From: Coxiellaceae bacterium
GTDB taxonomy: Bacteria > Pseudomonadota > Gammaproteobacteria > Coxiellales > Coxiellaceae
Assembly (NCBI GenBank): GCA_029212925.1
Contig: JARGOB010000001.1
Span: forward strand, 115,183-179,182
DNA: 64,000 bases
Reading direction: 5' to 3'
In this document: positions 56,881 to 64,000 of the stretch, in pieces
Numbering within the stretch: the stretch's first letter is position 1
Layout of the letters: each line of letters opens with the position of its first letter
Translations under genes and position numbers: made by a program
The notes under the pieces: generated by a model
The model's database searches: none
What the model was told of the DNA's origin: nothing
The model's input: only the letters and a program-made list of their open reading frames with translations

Positions 56881-56969
56881 GTCATCCCGAACTTGGTTCT
56901 GTCATCCCGAACTTGAGCTTGTCATCCCGAACTTGAGCTTGTCATCCCGGACTCCGATCCGGGATCCAG
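56881..56969. repeat. GTCATCCCG array capped by a full palindrome
   Basis: Three half-units of exactly 20 bp (56881, 56901, 56921; GTCATCCCGAACTTGAGCTT type), then a complete palindrome 56941-56969 ending CCGGGATCCAG. Located directly after fabG. Confidence 0.85.
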
Positions 56970-56976
56970 TCAAAAC

Positions 56977-57089
56977 AAATAATTAATCCATTTCATGGGC
57001 GTCGCCCCTGCGGGCAACCTTGGTGTGCTCGCTTACGCTGCGCGCACGAAGGTTCCGCCTCCGGTGTCACCCAAATAGATTAATTATTT
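56977..57089. repeat. 113-bp imperfect inverted repeat between two palindromes
   Basis: Outer arms AAATAATTAATC and GATTAATTATTT are perfect complements; inner GC-rich arms (GGGCGTCGCC...CAACCTTGG against CGAAGGTTCC...GGTGTCACCC) continue the stem imperfectly to about 50 bp. No coding content. Family palindromes flank it on both sides. Confidence 0.7.
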
Positions 57090-57111
57090 TTACCATCTCG
57101 AACTTGGTTCT

Positions 57112-57140
57112 GTCATCCCGGACCCCGATCCGGGATCCAG
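57112..57140. repeat. GTCATCCCGG palindrome before the phosphatase gene
   Basis: Starts GTCATCCCGGACCCC and ends GATCCGGGATCCAG; a half-unit TCTCGAACTTGGTTCT precedes it. It ends 7 bp before the stop of the convergent phosphatase gene. Confidence 0.8.
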
Positions 57141-57147
57141 TTAGTTT

Positions 57148-58293
57148 CTAATGACCTACACACTGCTGGTTAAAATACAATTGTTTAAATCGATTGAAGC
57201 TACCATCAAATATTATATGTTGTGGTGTGTCTAGTTGTGCATTATTGCGGTAAATGACTTTAACTTGATAGTGTTTTTTTGCATGCTTATATAATCGAAA
57301 ACTAACGTCAGCAGCAAAATCAGGATTGCCAAACACTGGTGGTTTTTTAAATTGATTGAAGTTTTGGGTCATCAAATAATTTAACACCGTTAAAATAGTG
57401 CTGTCATGGCCAGAATACAGCATATATTTTAGTGGTGTTTTGTTGTTGCTTACCTTTTGCATATGCTGAATTACGTTATTAACCAATAGGCAGCCGCTGT
57501 GCAGACCAATTTTTTTATAAGCGGGCAGTGCTTCAATAAAGCCCGCTTCGTGGCTGGGTAGGAATGCATGATACAGCAGCCAGTTATTGGTTTTGACAAT
57601 CGCATTCATGGTTTGTGTATCAATATGTAAAATTTTTGTTGTTGAGCAGTGTTCACTGGCGTGGCCGCAGTAATTTTTTAGCGGTGTGACACTGCTCGCA
57701 ATAAAGCTGATTTTTCTAAAGCAGTCTAAATAGTTTTGTTTGCCGGTTAATGGGCATAAATGTTTAATTAAGTGCCGCTGATATAGTTTTTTATAAAAAC
57801 GGTAACCCCAGGCGGCATGCTGCCAATTGTGTTGCCAACCGGGGGCAGTTGATGTCATTTCGCGCAGATATTTCTTCGGTTGCAGTAATGCGGCTTTTTT
57901 CTTCGGAATGCTGACAATGTTGTAGCTCAGTGATGCAGGGTACATCTGGCTGGCGACTGCTAATGCGCTCATAATGGTCCTGTTCGAGCCATCAGTGCGT
58001 ATGCGTATTTGTGTGGCATCATATTTTTTTGGTAGTAATGCGTGATATTGCATTTTAAAAAATTGGCCATTGGTCTTCTCTTCAAAGAAACCGTATTTGG
58101 TGAGTTGTGCTGGCGGGATGTTTTTTTCAGACCACAGCGGTGGATAGTGAATGCCTTTTATCGGATGAATAACCGTGCGTGCGCCGTGACGAATGAGATC
58201 GCTGGCAAACACTAACGTTGCGTCTTGGCTTTGTGCCCATGCTAAGGTGATGGGGGTGAACAGCAGTAAGGTGAGCAATAATTTTCGAAACAT
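57148..58293 (-). CDS. Secreted histidine acid phosphatase
   Basis: 381 residues of histidine phosphatase clade 2. Signal peptide LLLTLLLFTPITLAWA, catalytic RHGAR (about residue 37), and the distal YSGHDSTIL with the HD proton donor (about 293). Paired cysteines suit an exported protein. Cleaves phosphomonoesters, probably at low pH; Legionella secretes a major acid phosphatase of this family. It opens the block that separates fabG from acpP. Confidence 0.9.
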   Translation of the reverse strand: MFRKLLLTLLLFTPITLAWAQSQDATLVFASDLIRHGARTVIHPIKGIHYPPLWSEKNIPPAQLTKYGFFEEKTNGQFFKMQYHALLPKKYDATQIRIRTDGSNRTIMSALAVASQMYPASLSYNIVSIPKKKAALLQPKKYLREMTSTAPGWQHNWQHAAWGYRFYKKLYQRHLIKHLCPLTGKQNYLDCFRKISFIASSVTPLKNYCGHASEHCSTTKILHIDTQTMNAIVKTNNWLLYHAFLPSHEAGFIEALPAYKKIGLHSGCLLVNNVIQHMQKVSNNKTPLKYMLYSGHDSTILTVLNYLMTQNFNQFKKPPVFGNPDFAADVSFRLYKHAKKHYQVKVIYRNNAQLDTPQHIIFDGSFNRFKQLYFNQQCVGH

Positions 58294-58330
58294 GCGGTGA
58301 GTCTAGCATGATTGCTAATGGCTATTCAAT

Positions 58331-59512
58331 TTAACAAACGCTACCAGCTGCATGCCCTGATGCCCAAGCCCATTGGAAGTTATAGCCACCTAACCAACCC
58401 GAGACGTCTAAAACTTCACCAATAAAATACAAGCCGGCCGTACTATTGGCTTCAAATGTTTTGGAAGAGATCGCATCGCAATCGACGCCACCTAAGGTTA
58501 CTTCGGCCGTGCGATAGCCTTCTGTGCCGTTCGGTTTGATTTGCCAACGTTGAAATTGATCGGCAATCGCTTGGAATTGTTTGTGTGAAAAGCTGTGCAG
58601 TGGCGTGTTAGCTGTTGTGTCATTTAGCCATACGCTAACAACGCTTTTTGGTAGCCATTGATGTAAACAATTTTTTAATAGTAGCTTGGGTTGTTGTGCT
58701 TGCGCCGATTGTAGTTGTTCAAATAAGCTCACATCAGGGTGTAGTGTTATGGTTAAAGTGTCGCCCGGTTGCCAATACGATGAAATTTGCAACATCGCTG
58801 GGCCACTTAAGCCGCGGTGGGTAAATAGTAGGTTTTCACGAAAGCTGTGCCCATTGCAGCTAGCGATGCAATCAACAGACACACCAGATAATGACGCAAA
58901 TTTTTCTTTATCGTGATTATGTAAGGTGAAGGGTACGAGACCTGCGCGAGTTGGCCACACTTTGATGCCAAATTGTTCAGCCACTTTGTAACCAAATGGG
59001 CTTGAGCCTAGCGTCGGAATTGATAGGCCACCGGTGGCAATCACTAGTGATTCACAGCGGTAGTTGTCTCTAGATGTTTCAACAGTAAAACCACCATCTG
59101 TGTGTTGTGTGATTTTGGTCACATTGGTTTTTAATTGAATAGCCGCTTTTACGGTATCACAAGCATTCAGGAGCATATTCAAAATATCTTTGGATTTATT
59201 GTCGCAAAACAATTGCCCTAAGGTTTTCTCATGAAAGGGGATGTTGCTGGCTTTAACCCAATCAATAAAATGCCAGGGTGTATATCGGCTGAGTGCGGAT
59301 TTGCAAAATTTAGCATTGTGCGAGGTAAAGTTATCGTCACTGACGTTCATGTTAGTGAAATTACAGCGGCCACCACCAGACATCAGGATTTTTTTGCCGG
59401 GCTTGTTGGCGCTATCAAGCACCAATACGCGCCTACCGCGTTTGCCAGCTTCAAAGGCGCACATTAAGCCGGCGGCTCCTGCGCCAATAATAATTACATC
59501 GTAGTTATTCAT
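58331..59512 (-). CDS. HI0933-family FAD-dependent oxidoreductase (YhiN-like)
   Basis: 393 residues from ATG 59512. Rossmann FAD motif IIIGAGAAGLMCAFEAG at the very start, KKILMSGGGRCNFTN, LVIATGGLSIPTLGSSPFGY, and the C-terminal FIGEVLDVSGWLGGYNFQWAWASG, all hallmarks of the HI0933/BaiN-like flavoproteins. Substrate unknown. An ATG nine codons upstream is in frame but would put residues before the FAD strand. Confidence 0.92.
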   Translation of the reverse strand: MNNYDVIIIGAGAAGLMCAFEAGKRGRRVLVLDSANKPGKKILMSGGGRCNFTNMNVSDDNFTSHNAKFCKSALSRYTPWHFIDWVKASNIPFHEKTLGQLFCDNKSKDILNMLLNACDTVKAAIQLKTNVTKITQHTDGGFTVETSRDNYRCESLVIATGGLSIPTLGSSPFGYKVAEQFGIKVWPTRAGLVPFTLHNHDKEKFASLSGVSVDCIASCNGHSFRENLLFTHRGLSGPAMLQISSYWQPGDTLTITLHPDVSLFEQLQSAQAQQPKLLLKNCLHQWLPKSVVSVWLNDTTANTPLHSFSHKQFQAIADQFQRWQIKPNGTEGYRTAEVTLGGVDCDAISSKTFEANSTAGLYFIGEVLDVSGWLGGYNFQWAWASGHAAGSVC

Positions 59513-59626
59513 CGCGGCATTATAAACGCTGTGCAACATTAACGCTATGGTTGGTTTGTTAACTCTTGAGCATGTCTTTATCTAATTGAATTAAAATGAA
59601 ATTATTGGTTACTACAGAAGTCCTGC

Positions 59627-59657
59627 ACAGTTTTATCCACAGAAATTGTGGGTAACT
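59627..59657. repeat. 31-bp direct repeat with facing DnaA-like boxes, copy 1
   Basis: Contains TTATCCACA (perfect DnaA box) facing TGTGGGTAA (complement TTACCCACA, one mismatch to the box). Identical over 31 bp to 59940-59970. Confidence 0.85.
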
Positions 59658-59817
59658 ATTCAAGCGACAGGGCAGCTTTGGTGAAGGTTTTAATATCATA
59701 GAGACGATTTTCAATCACTGATTGTGCGATGGCAAGATTGATGGCTTGGTAGTCATGCATGGCAATATTTCGAAAGCCAACCATTTTTTGCAGTGTTTCA
59801 GAGCACGGCGTGTATTG
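59656..59817 (-). pseudogene. HepT/DUF86 HEPN toxin, C-terminal remnant
   Basis: The minus-strand frame reads LQKMVGFRNIAMHDYQAINL...KTFTKAALSLE and stops at 59656-59658. MVGFRNIAMHDY carries the R-x4-H-x-Y motif of HEPN-domain HepT toxins, whose C-termini look like this. The N-terminal two thirds are missing, because a stop interrupts the frame near 59818, and no MntA antitoxin partner is nearby. The remnant lies between the two 31-bp repeats. Confidence 0.7.
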
Positions 59818-59939
59818 AGGTCAACAGCTGGTTGTATCTGTTTATTCATGGGCACCAATTTAGTACGGTTGTTAATTGCTATTCAATTGGCTAACCCCAT
59901 GTAAACATTAATTAATTTTGTTTGTTACATAACTGGTAC

Positions 59940-59970
59940 ACAGTTTTATCCACAGAAATTGTGGGTAACT
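59940..59970. repeat. 31-bp direct repeat with facing DnaA-like boxes, copy 2
   Basis: Exact second copy of 59627-59657, 313 bp away in the same orientation and 106 bp before glnS. The DNA between 59818 and 59939 shows no gene. Confidence 0.85.
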
Positions 59971-60075
59971 GCTCAGCAGTTCTCGCTTAACTTTTTCGCT
60001 GCTACCATTGCGCCTAGCCAGCGCGGGTACAAAGTCATATAATGTCCGGCTTAATCAATTGATTGGAAAAACACC

Positions 60076-61740
60076 ATGACGGCAGAGACCACTAGCCCTA
60101 CAGCGCATTTTATTGAAAAGATTATCAGTGAAGACTTAGCGCAGGGTAAACATGATGCGGTATTGACGCGGTTTCCACCAGAACCGAATGGCTATTTGCA
60201 TCTTGGGCATGTGAAATCGATATGTTTGAACTTCGGTATCGCTAAAGATTTTAAAGGCGCGTGTAATTTGCGATTCGATGATACAAACCCTGAGAAAGAA
60301 GAGCAAAAATACGTTGATGCCATGCAGGCAGACATTGAGTGGTTGGGTTTTGAGTGGCAGCAACCGATTCATCATGCGTCAGATTATTTTCAGCAATTGT
60401 ATGAAGCAGCGGTGGAGCTGATTAAACAAGGCAGGGCGTATGTCTGTGACTTGAATGCTGAACAAACACGCGAATACCGCGGCACGTTAAAACAGCCGGG
60501 CAAAAACAGTCCATTTCGTGATCGAACGGTAGAAGAAAATTTAGCCTTATTTGACCGCATGAAATCGGGGGAATGTGAAGAGGGCAGTCATGTATTGCGC
60601 GCCAAGATTGATATGTCATCAGGCAATATGAATATGCGTGACCCGGTGATTTACCGTATTCGCCATCTGTCGCATCAGCGCACCGGTGATACCTGGTGTA
60701 TTTATCCGATGTATGATTATACCCATTGCATGTCAGATGCGATTGAAGCCATTACGCACTCATTGTGCACATTGGAGTTCCAAGATCATCGTCCTTTATA
60801 TGAATGGTTTCTTGAGCAACTTAATATGCCGTCACGTCCGCAGCAAATTGAATTTTCACGTTTGAATGTATCACATACGATTACGAGTAAGCGTAAGTTA
60901 CGTCAGTTGGTGGACGATGGCTTTGTTAATGGTTGGGATGATCCGCGTATGCCAACATTAATCGGCATGCGTCGCCGCGGTTATCCGGCCGCGGCACTGC
61001 GTAATTTTTGTGATCAAGTCGGCATATCAAAAAGTGATTCAGTGATTGATATGGGTGTAATGGAAGAGTGCGTGCGTGATGAATTGAATCGCACAGCGCC
61101 ACGTGTGATGGCGGTGCTTGATCCGATTAAGGTGGTGATTACTAATTACCCGGAAGATCAAACTGAAATGGTTAAGGCGCCGAATCATCCGCAAGATGAA
61201 CCCATGGGTGTACGTGAATTGCCATTTAGCCGCACCTTATATATAGAGCGTGATGATTTTATGGAAGTGTCACCGAATAAAAAGTTTAAGCGCTTAGCTA
61301 TCGGTAAAGAGGTGCGTTTGCGCAATGCCTATGTGATTTGTGGTGATAAAATGATTACCGACGCTGAAGGCAATGTGACTGAAGTGCACTGCACCTATGA
61401 TGCCGACACCTTGGGTAAAAATCCTGAAGATGGCCGCAAGGTAAAAGGTGTGATTCATTGGGTGTCAGCTGAGCAAGCCGTGCCAGCTGAGGTGCGTTTG
61501 TATGATCGTTTGTTTACTGTCGATAATCCCGCAGCGCAAGATGACTTTACGCAGCATGTTAACTCGGATTCTTTTAAGCAGCTTTCACAGTGCTGGCTAG
61601 AGCCTAGTATTAAGGATGCTAAGCCAGGCGATACTTTCCAATTTGAGCGTACCGGTTATTTTGTCATTGATCAGGACGCTAGTCCTGATCAGTGGGTGTT
61701 TAATCGTGTTGTTAGCTTACGTGACTCTTGGTCTCAATAG
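60076..61740 (+). CDS. glnS: Glutaminyl-tRNA synthetase
   Basis: 554 residues (E. coli 554). Class I motifs: [16 protein letters not shown] (HIGH type, about residue 35) and the KMSKS equivalent [10 protein letters not shown] (about 270). The C-terminal two-barrel anticodon domain follows ([26 protein letters not shown]). The ATG follows GATTGGAAAAACACC. Presence of glnS means Gln-tRNA is charged directly. Confidence 0.97.
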   Translation: MTAETTSPTAHFIEKIISEDLAQGKHDAVLTRFPPEPNGYLHLGHVKSICLNFGIAKDFKGACNLRFDDTNPEKEEQKYVDAMQADIEWLGFEWQQPIHHASDYFQQLYEAAVELIKQGRAYVCDLNAEQTREYRGTLKQPGKNSPFRDRTVEENLALFDRMKSGECEEGSHVLRAKIDMSSGNMNMRDPVIYRIRHLSHQRTGDTWCIYPMYDYTHCMSDAIEAITHSLCTLEFQDHRPLYEWFLEQLNMPSRPQQIEFSRLNVSHTITSKRKLRQLVDDGFVNGWDDPRMPTLIGMRRRGYPAAALRNFCDQVGISKSDSVIDMGVMEECVRDELNRTAPRVMAVLDPIKVVITNYPEDQTEMVKAPNHPQDEPMGVRELPFSRTLYIERDDFMEVSPNKKFKRLAIGKEVRLRNAYVICGDKMITDAEGNVTEVHCTYDADTLGKNPEDGRKVKGVIHWVSAEQAVPAEVRLYDRLFTVDNPAAQDDFTQHVNSDSFKQLSQCWLEPSIKDAKPGDTFQFERTGYFVIDQDASPDQWVFNRVVSLRDSWSQ

Positions 61741-61751
61741 GTCAGTTGCTT

Positions 61752-62156
61752 TTAGCGTCTTCTGCCGTTTAAGTTGCTGAGTCCTAGGGTTCCTGTGGTG
61801 AGGTGGGTATCTTCAACGACATCCACATCATGTGCATAAGCCATACTGCGAATGCCTGAAGCGGTGAAGAACAGTCCAATACCTAAGTTTTTTAAGTCGC
61901 TGACGGTTGCGGTAGGTTTAGCGAGGTTGAATATGCTGAATAGGCTTAGTGCACAACCACCAACAACAGCAGCAGCCCCTACGAGAAGGCTTGCGGTGTG
62001 GTTATAGAGCTCAGGCGTTCTGTCGTCGAAGCTGTATCTGCTGTCTATAACAGAGCTCAGTTTAAAAAGTCCGGTGCTATCAGTGGTTGCTTTTTTGACT
62101 GTATTTAGTGCTTGTTTTATTTGTCCATTTGTTACTGAACGTCTTTTTTTGTGCAT
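61752..62156 (-). CDS. Orphan small membrane protein with PmrA-like box upstream
   Basis: Not recognised. 134 residues: basic N-terminus (MHKKRRSVTNG), a hydrophilic 40 residues, then two hydrophobic segments (about 57-79 LVGAAAVVGGCALSLFSIF, and 90-105 GIGLFFTASG), ending in GRRR. Minus-strand promoter TTGATA-N17-TATTGT lies about 45-75 bp upstream, preceded by a PmrA-like box at 62255-62239. It faces glnS and sits just before acpP. Confidence 0.6.
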   Translation of the reverse strand: MHKKRRSVTNGQIKQALNTVKKATTDSTGLFKLSSVIDSRYSFDDRTPELYNHTASLLVGAAAVVGGCALSLFSIFNLAKPTATVSDLKNLGIGLFFTASGIRSMAYAHDVDVVEDTHLTTGTLGLSNLNGRRR

Positions 62157-62238
62157 CTGATAATCCTGTTATATGATTTAACTTTAACGAAACGTACAAT
62201 ACCAGGTGATTGTTTGTTTATCAACCGCCTGGGTGGTA

Positions 62239-62255
62239 TTTAAGTCTCACTTAAG
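62239..62255. promoter_or_regulatory. PmrA-like box between the orphan gene and acpP
   Basis: Minus strand CTTAAG-TGAGA-CTTAAA (TTAA-N7-TTAA), 14 bp upstream of the minus-strand -35 TTGATA. It is 110 bp upstream of acpP on the other side, so either gene could be the target. Confidence 0.5.
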
Positions 62256-62365
62256 CTTCTGAGGTGGCGGTGTTAAGAGTTAATAGTAAAAATATTTGGT
62301 GATTGAGCCGTTCTACTATAAAATAGCGTTTCAATCGAGTGTTCGAATTAACAAAGGATAGAAAT

Positions 62366-62608
62366 ATGTCAGCTAACGTTGAAGATCGCGTCAAAAAGAT
62401 CGTTGTAGAACAATTAGGTGTGAAAGAAGATGAAGTAAAAAATGAGTCTTCTTTTGTTGACGACTTAGGTGCGGATTCGCTAGATACTGTTGAATTAGTG
62501 ATGGCCTTAGAAGAGGAATTTGAAATTGAAATTCCTGATGAAGAAGCAGAAAAAATCACTACAATTCAACAAGCTATTGACTATATCGACTCAAATTCTG
62601 CTGAGTAG
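62366..62608 (+). CDS. acpP: Acyl carrier protein
   Basis: 80 residues, acidic four-helix protein carrying acyl chains on phosphopantetheine at Ser in [18 protein letters not shown] (about residue 39). AAAGGAT precedes ATG 62366; an upstream frame extension to 62339 is not needed. fabF starts 3 bp after the stop. Confidence 0.97.
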   Translation: MSANVEDRVKKIVVEQLGVKEDEVKNESSFVDDLGADSLDTVELVMALEEEFEIEIPDEEAEKITTIQQAIDYIDSNSAE

Positions 62609-62611
62609 CGT

Positions 62612-63856
62612 ATGACTAAGCGCCGCGTAGTTATTACAGGTTTGGGTGCTGTGACTCCACTGGGTAATGATGTGGAGTCTACTTGGCAAGCGATGCTAGC
62701 TGGCAAGAGTGGTGCAGCGCCTATTACTGAGCGTTTTGATACAGAAGGGCTTAGCACGACTTTTGCGTCGATGATTAAAGACTTTGACCCTAGCTTAAGC
62801 CTAACGCCAAAAGAGATTCGGAAAACCGATCTTTTCGTACAGTATGGTGCGGAAGTGGCGCGGCAAGCGCTGACTGATTCAGGCTTAGAAATCACTGATG
62901 AAAACTGCCATCGCTGCGGTACCGCTTTTGGTGCTGGTATTGGTGGTTTATTATGGATTGAAGACAATCACGAAAAAATGGTGCAAAAAAGCCCCAATCG
63001 TGTGTCGCCTTTCTTTATACCAGGGGCGATTATCAATATGTCTGCCGGTATTATCTCCATGAACAATAAGCTCAAAGGGCCGATTGTTTCAGCAGTAACG
63101 GCTTGTGCAACCGGTGTGCATAATATTGGTTTGGCCGCCCGTATGATTGCTTATGGTGATGCGGATGTGATGTTAACCGGTGGTGCCGAAGTATTAAATT
63201 CCAAATTGACTATTTCTGGTTTTGCAGCTTGTCGTGCATTGTCTAAGCGCAATGATGAACCGACTAAAGCCAGTCGCCCATGGGACAAAGACCGTGATGG
63301 TTTTGTTTGTGGTGAGGGTGCTGCGGCTGTGGTGCTTGAAGAGTATGAGCATGCTAAGGCGCGCGGTGCGCATATCTATGCGGAGCTAGCAGGTTTTGGT
63401 ATGTCATCTGATGCTTATCATATGACGTTGCCAGACCCCGATGCGACCGGTGCGATTGCGTGTATGCGTACAGCAATTGAAGACGGTGGTATTGCTCCTG
63501 ATCAAGTGAACTACGTTAATGCGCATGGTACATCGACAGGTGCTGGCGATGTTGCGGAGACTAAAGCGGTAAAAACCTTATTTGGTGATCACGCTTACAA
63601 AATGCCGATGAGCTCAACAAAATCGATGACCGGCCATACCTTGGGTGCGGCAGGTGCAATTGAGACCGTAGTCTGTGTGCTAGCGTTACGTGATCAAGTG
63701 GTGCCGCCAACGATTAATCTCGATAACCCTGATGAAGGTTGCGATTTGGACTATGTGCCACACACCAAGCGTGAAATGCCATTGGAGTATGTGTTAAATA
63801 ACTCATTTGGTTTTGGTGGCGCTAATGCGTGTTTGTTGCTAAAACGCTTGTCATAG
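62612..63856 (+). CDS. fabF: 3-oxoacyl-ACP synthase II (KAS II)
   Basis: 414 residues. Catalytic Cys in TACATGVHN (about 165), His in NAHGTSTGAGD (about 304) and KSMTGHTLGAAG (about 341), GFGGANACL near the C-terminus. Elongates acyl-ACP. Paired with acpP, but separated from the rest of the fab cluster. Confidence 0.97.
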   Translation: MTKRRVVITGLGAVTPLGNDVESTWQAMLAGKSGAAPITERFDTEGLSTTFASMIKDFDPSLSLTPKEIRKTDLFVQYGAEVARQALTDSGLEITDENCHRCGTAFGAGIGGLLWIEDNHEKMVQKSPNRVSPFFIPGAIINMSAGIISMNNKLKGPIVSAVTACATGVHNIGLAARMIAYGDADVMLTGGAEVLNSKLTISGFAACRALSKRNDEPTKASRPWDKDRDGFVCGEGAAAVVLEEYEHAKARGAHIYAELAGFGMSSDAYHMTLPDPDATGAIACMRTAIEDGGIAPDQVNYVNAHGTSTGAGDVAETKAVKTLFGDHAYKMPMSSTKSMTGHTLGAAGAIETVVCVLALRDQVVPPTINLDNPDEGCDLDYVPHTKREMPLEYVLNNSFGFGGANACLLLKRLS

Positions 63857-63876
63857 TGTCATTTTGACCTGACGAT

Positions 63877-64000
63877 GTCATCCAGGACTTGATATTGTCA
63901 TCCAGGACTTGATGTTGTCATCCCAGACTTGATATTGTCATCCCGGACTTGATATTGTCATCCCGGACTTGATATTGTCATCCCGGACTTGATATTGTCA
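63877..64000. repeat. 20-bp tandem array of GTCATCCCGG half-units, running off the window
   Basis: Six complete 20-bp units start at 63877, 63897, 63917, 63937, 63957 and 63977, and a seventh begins at 63997. The first two have CCAGG, the third CCCAG and the last three CCCGG, so units become more uniform to the right. Confidence 0.93.

Noticed and set aside
59627..59970. Chromosomal replication origin
   Set aside because: Only two pairs of DnaA-like boxes, no AT-rich unwinding region of note, and no dnaA, dnaN, gidA or rpmH nearby.
63877..64000. Possible CRISPR array
   Set aside because: The 20-bp units abut with no unique spacers and no cas genes are present; it is a tandem repeat of the palindrome family.

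Overview
The window reads as a chromosomal segment of a gammaproteobacterium of the Legionella/Coxiella type (order Legionellales by inference). The core gene neighbourhoods are gammaproteobacterial: rlmD-relA, thrS-infC-rpmI-rplT-pheST-ihfA-merR, ycaR-kdsB, rluC/yceD-rpmF-plsX-fabHDG. The accessory genes suit a bacterium that lives inside amoebae or other eukaryotic cells: secreted serine carboxypeptidases (S10), a secreted adenosine deaminase of the ADGF/ADA2 type, a secreted histidine acid phosphatase, an ankyrin protein ending in a CaaX prenylation box, and several orphan membrane proteins. Three orphan genes have TTAA-N7-TTAA sites resembling the PmrA boxes upstream of Legionella and Coxiella effector genes. 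Species and secretion system cannot be established from this window.

Layout. 1-9033: end of alr, an MFS permease, sdhE, an orphan membrane protein, relA, rlmD with duplicated copies of its own 3' end, and a short RseP-like protease. 9034-9821: structured intergenic DNA with a strong terminator, a candidate small RNA and three 127-bp tandem repeats. 9822-19650: Sel1/SPOR lipoprotein, fadE-fadD, an Asp/Glu racemase-like protein, a lytic transglycosylase and an acetoacetate-CoA ligase. 19700-28850: orphan membrane protein, tRNA-Val, an intact and a broken serine carboxypeptidase, dinG, ADGF and an orphan acidic protein. 28967-36422: translation block, with infC starting at AUC. 36436-44598: small cysteine-rich membrane proteins, two Bcr/CflA-type MFS pumps, the frameshifted ankyrin-CaaX gene, a DEAD-box helicase and a GntR regulator. 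44728-51243: tRNA-Pro, Trm112-like gene, kdsB, a secreted protein with an outer-membrane barrel, and rne. 51552-63856: rluC, yceD, rpmF and the fatty-acid synthesis genes. These are split: fabG is separated from acpP-fabF by about 5.5 kb carrying a phosphatase, a flavoprotein, a HepT toxin remnant, glnS and an orphan gene.

How the parts work together. FadD and FadE would activate and begin beta-oxidation of fatty acids, and the acetoacetate-CoA ligase would feed acetoacetate into acetyl-CoA. RelA links starvation to the stringent response. The secreted peptidase, deaminase and phosphatase could release amino acids, purines and phosphate from host material.

Intergenic DNA is unusually rich in repeats: a GTCATCCCGG...CCGGGATCCAG palindrome family including half-site arrays of 20-bp period, hairpins with variable arms around a conserved CACTATACA apex, a MITE-like element and repeats next to both tRNA genes. 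All family assignments come from reading motifs by eye; no database search was possible.
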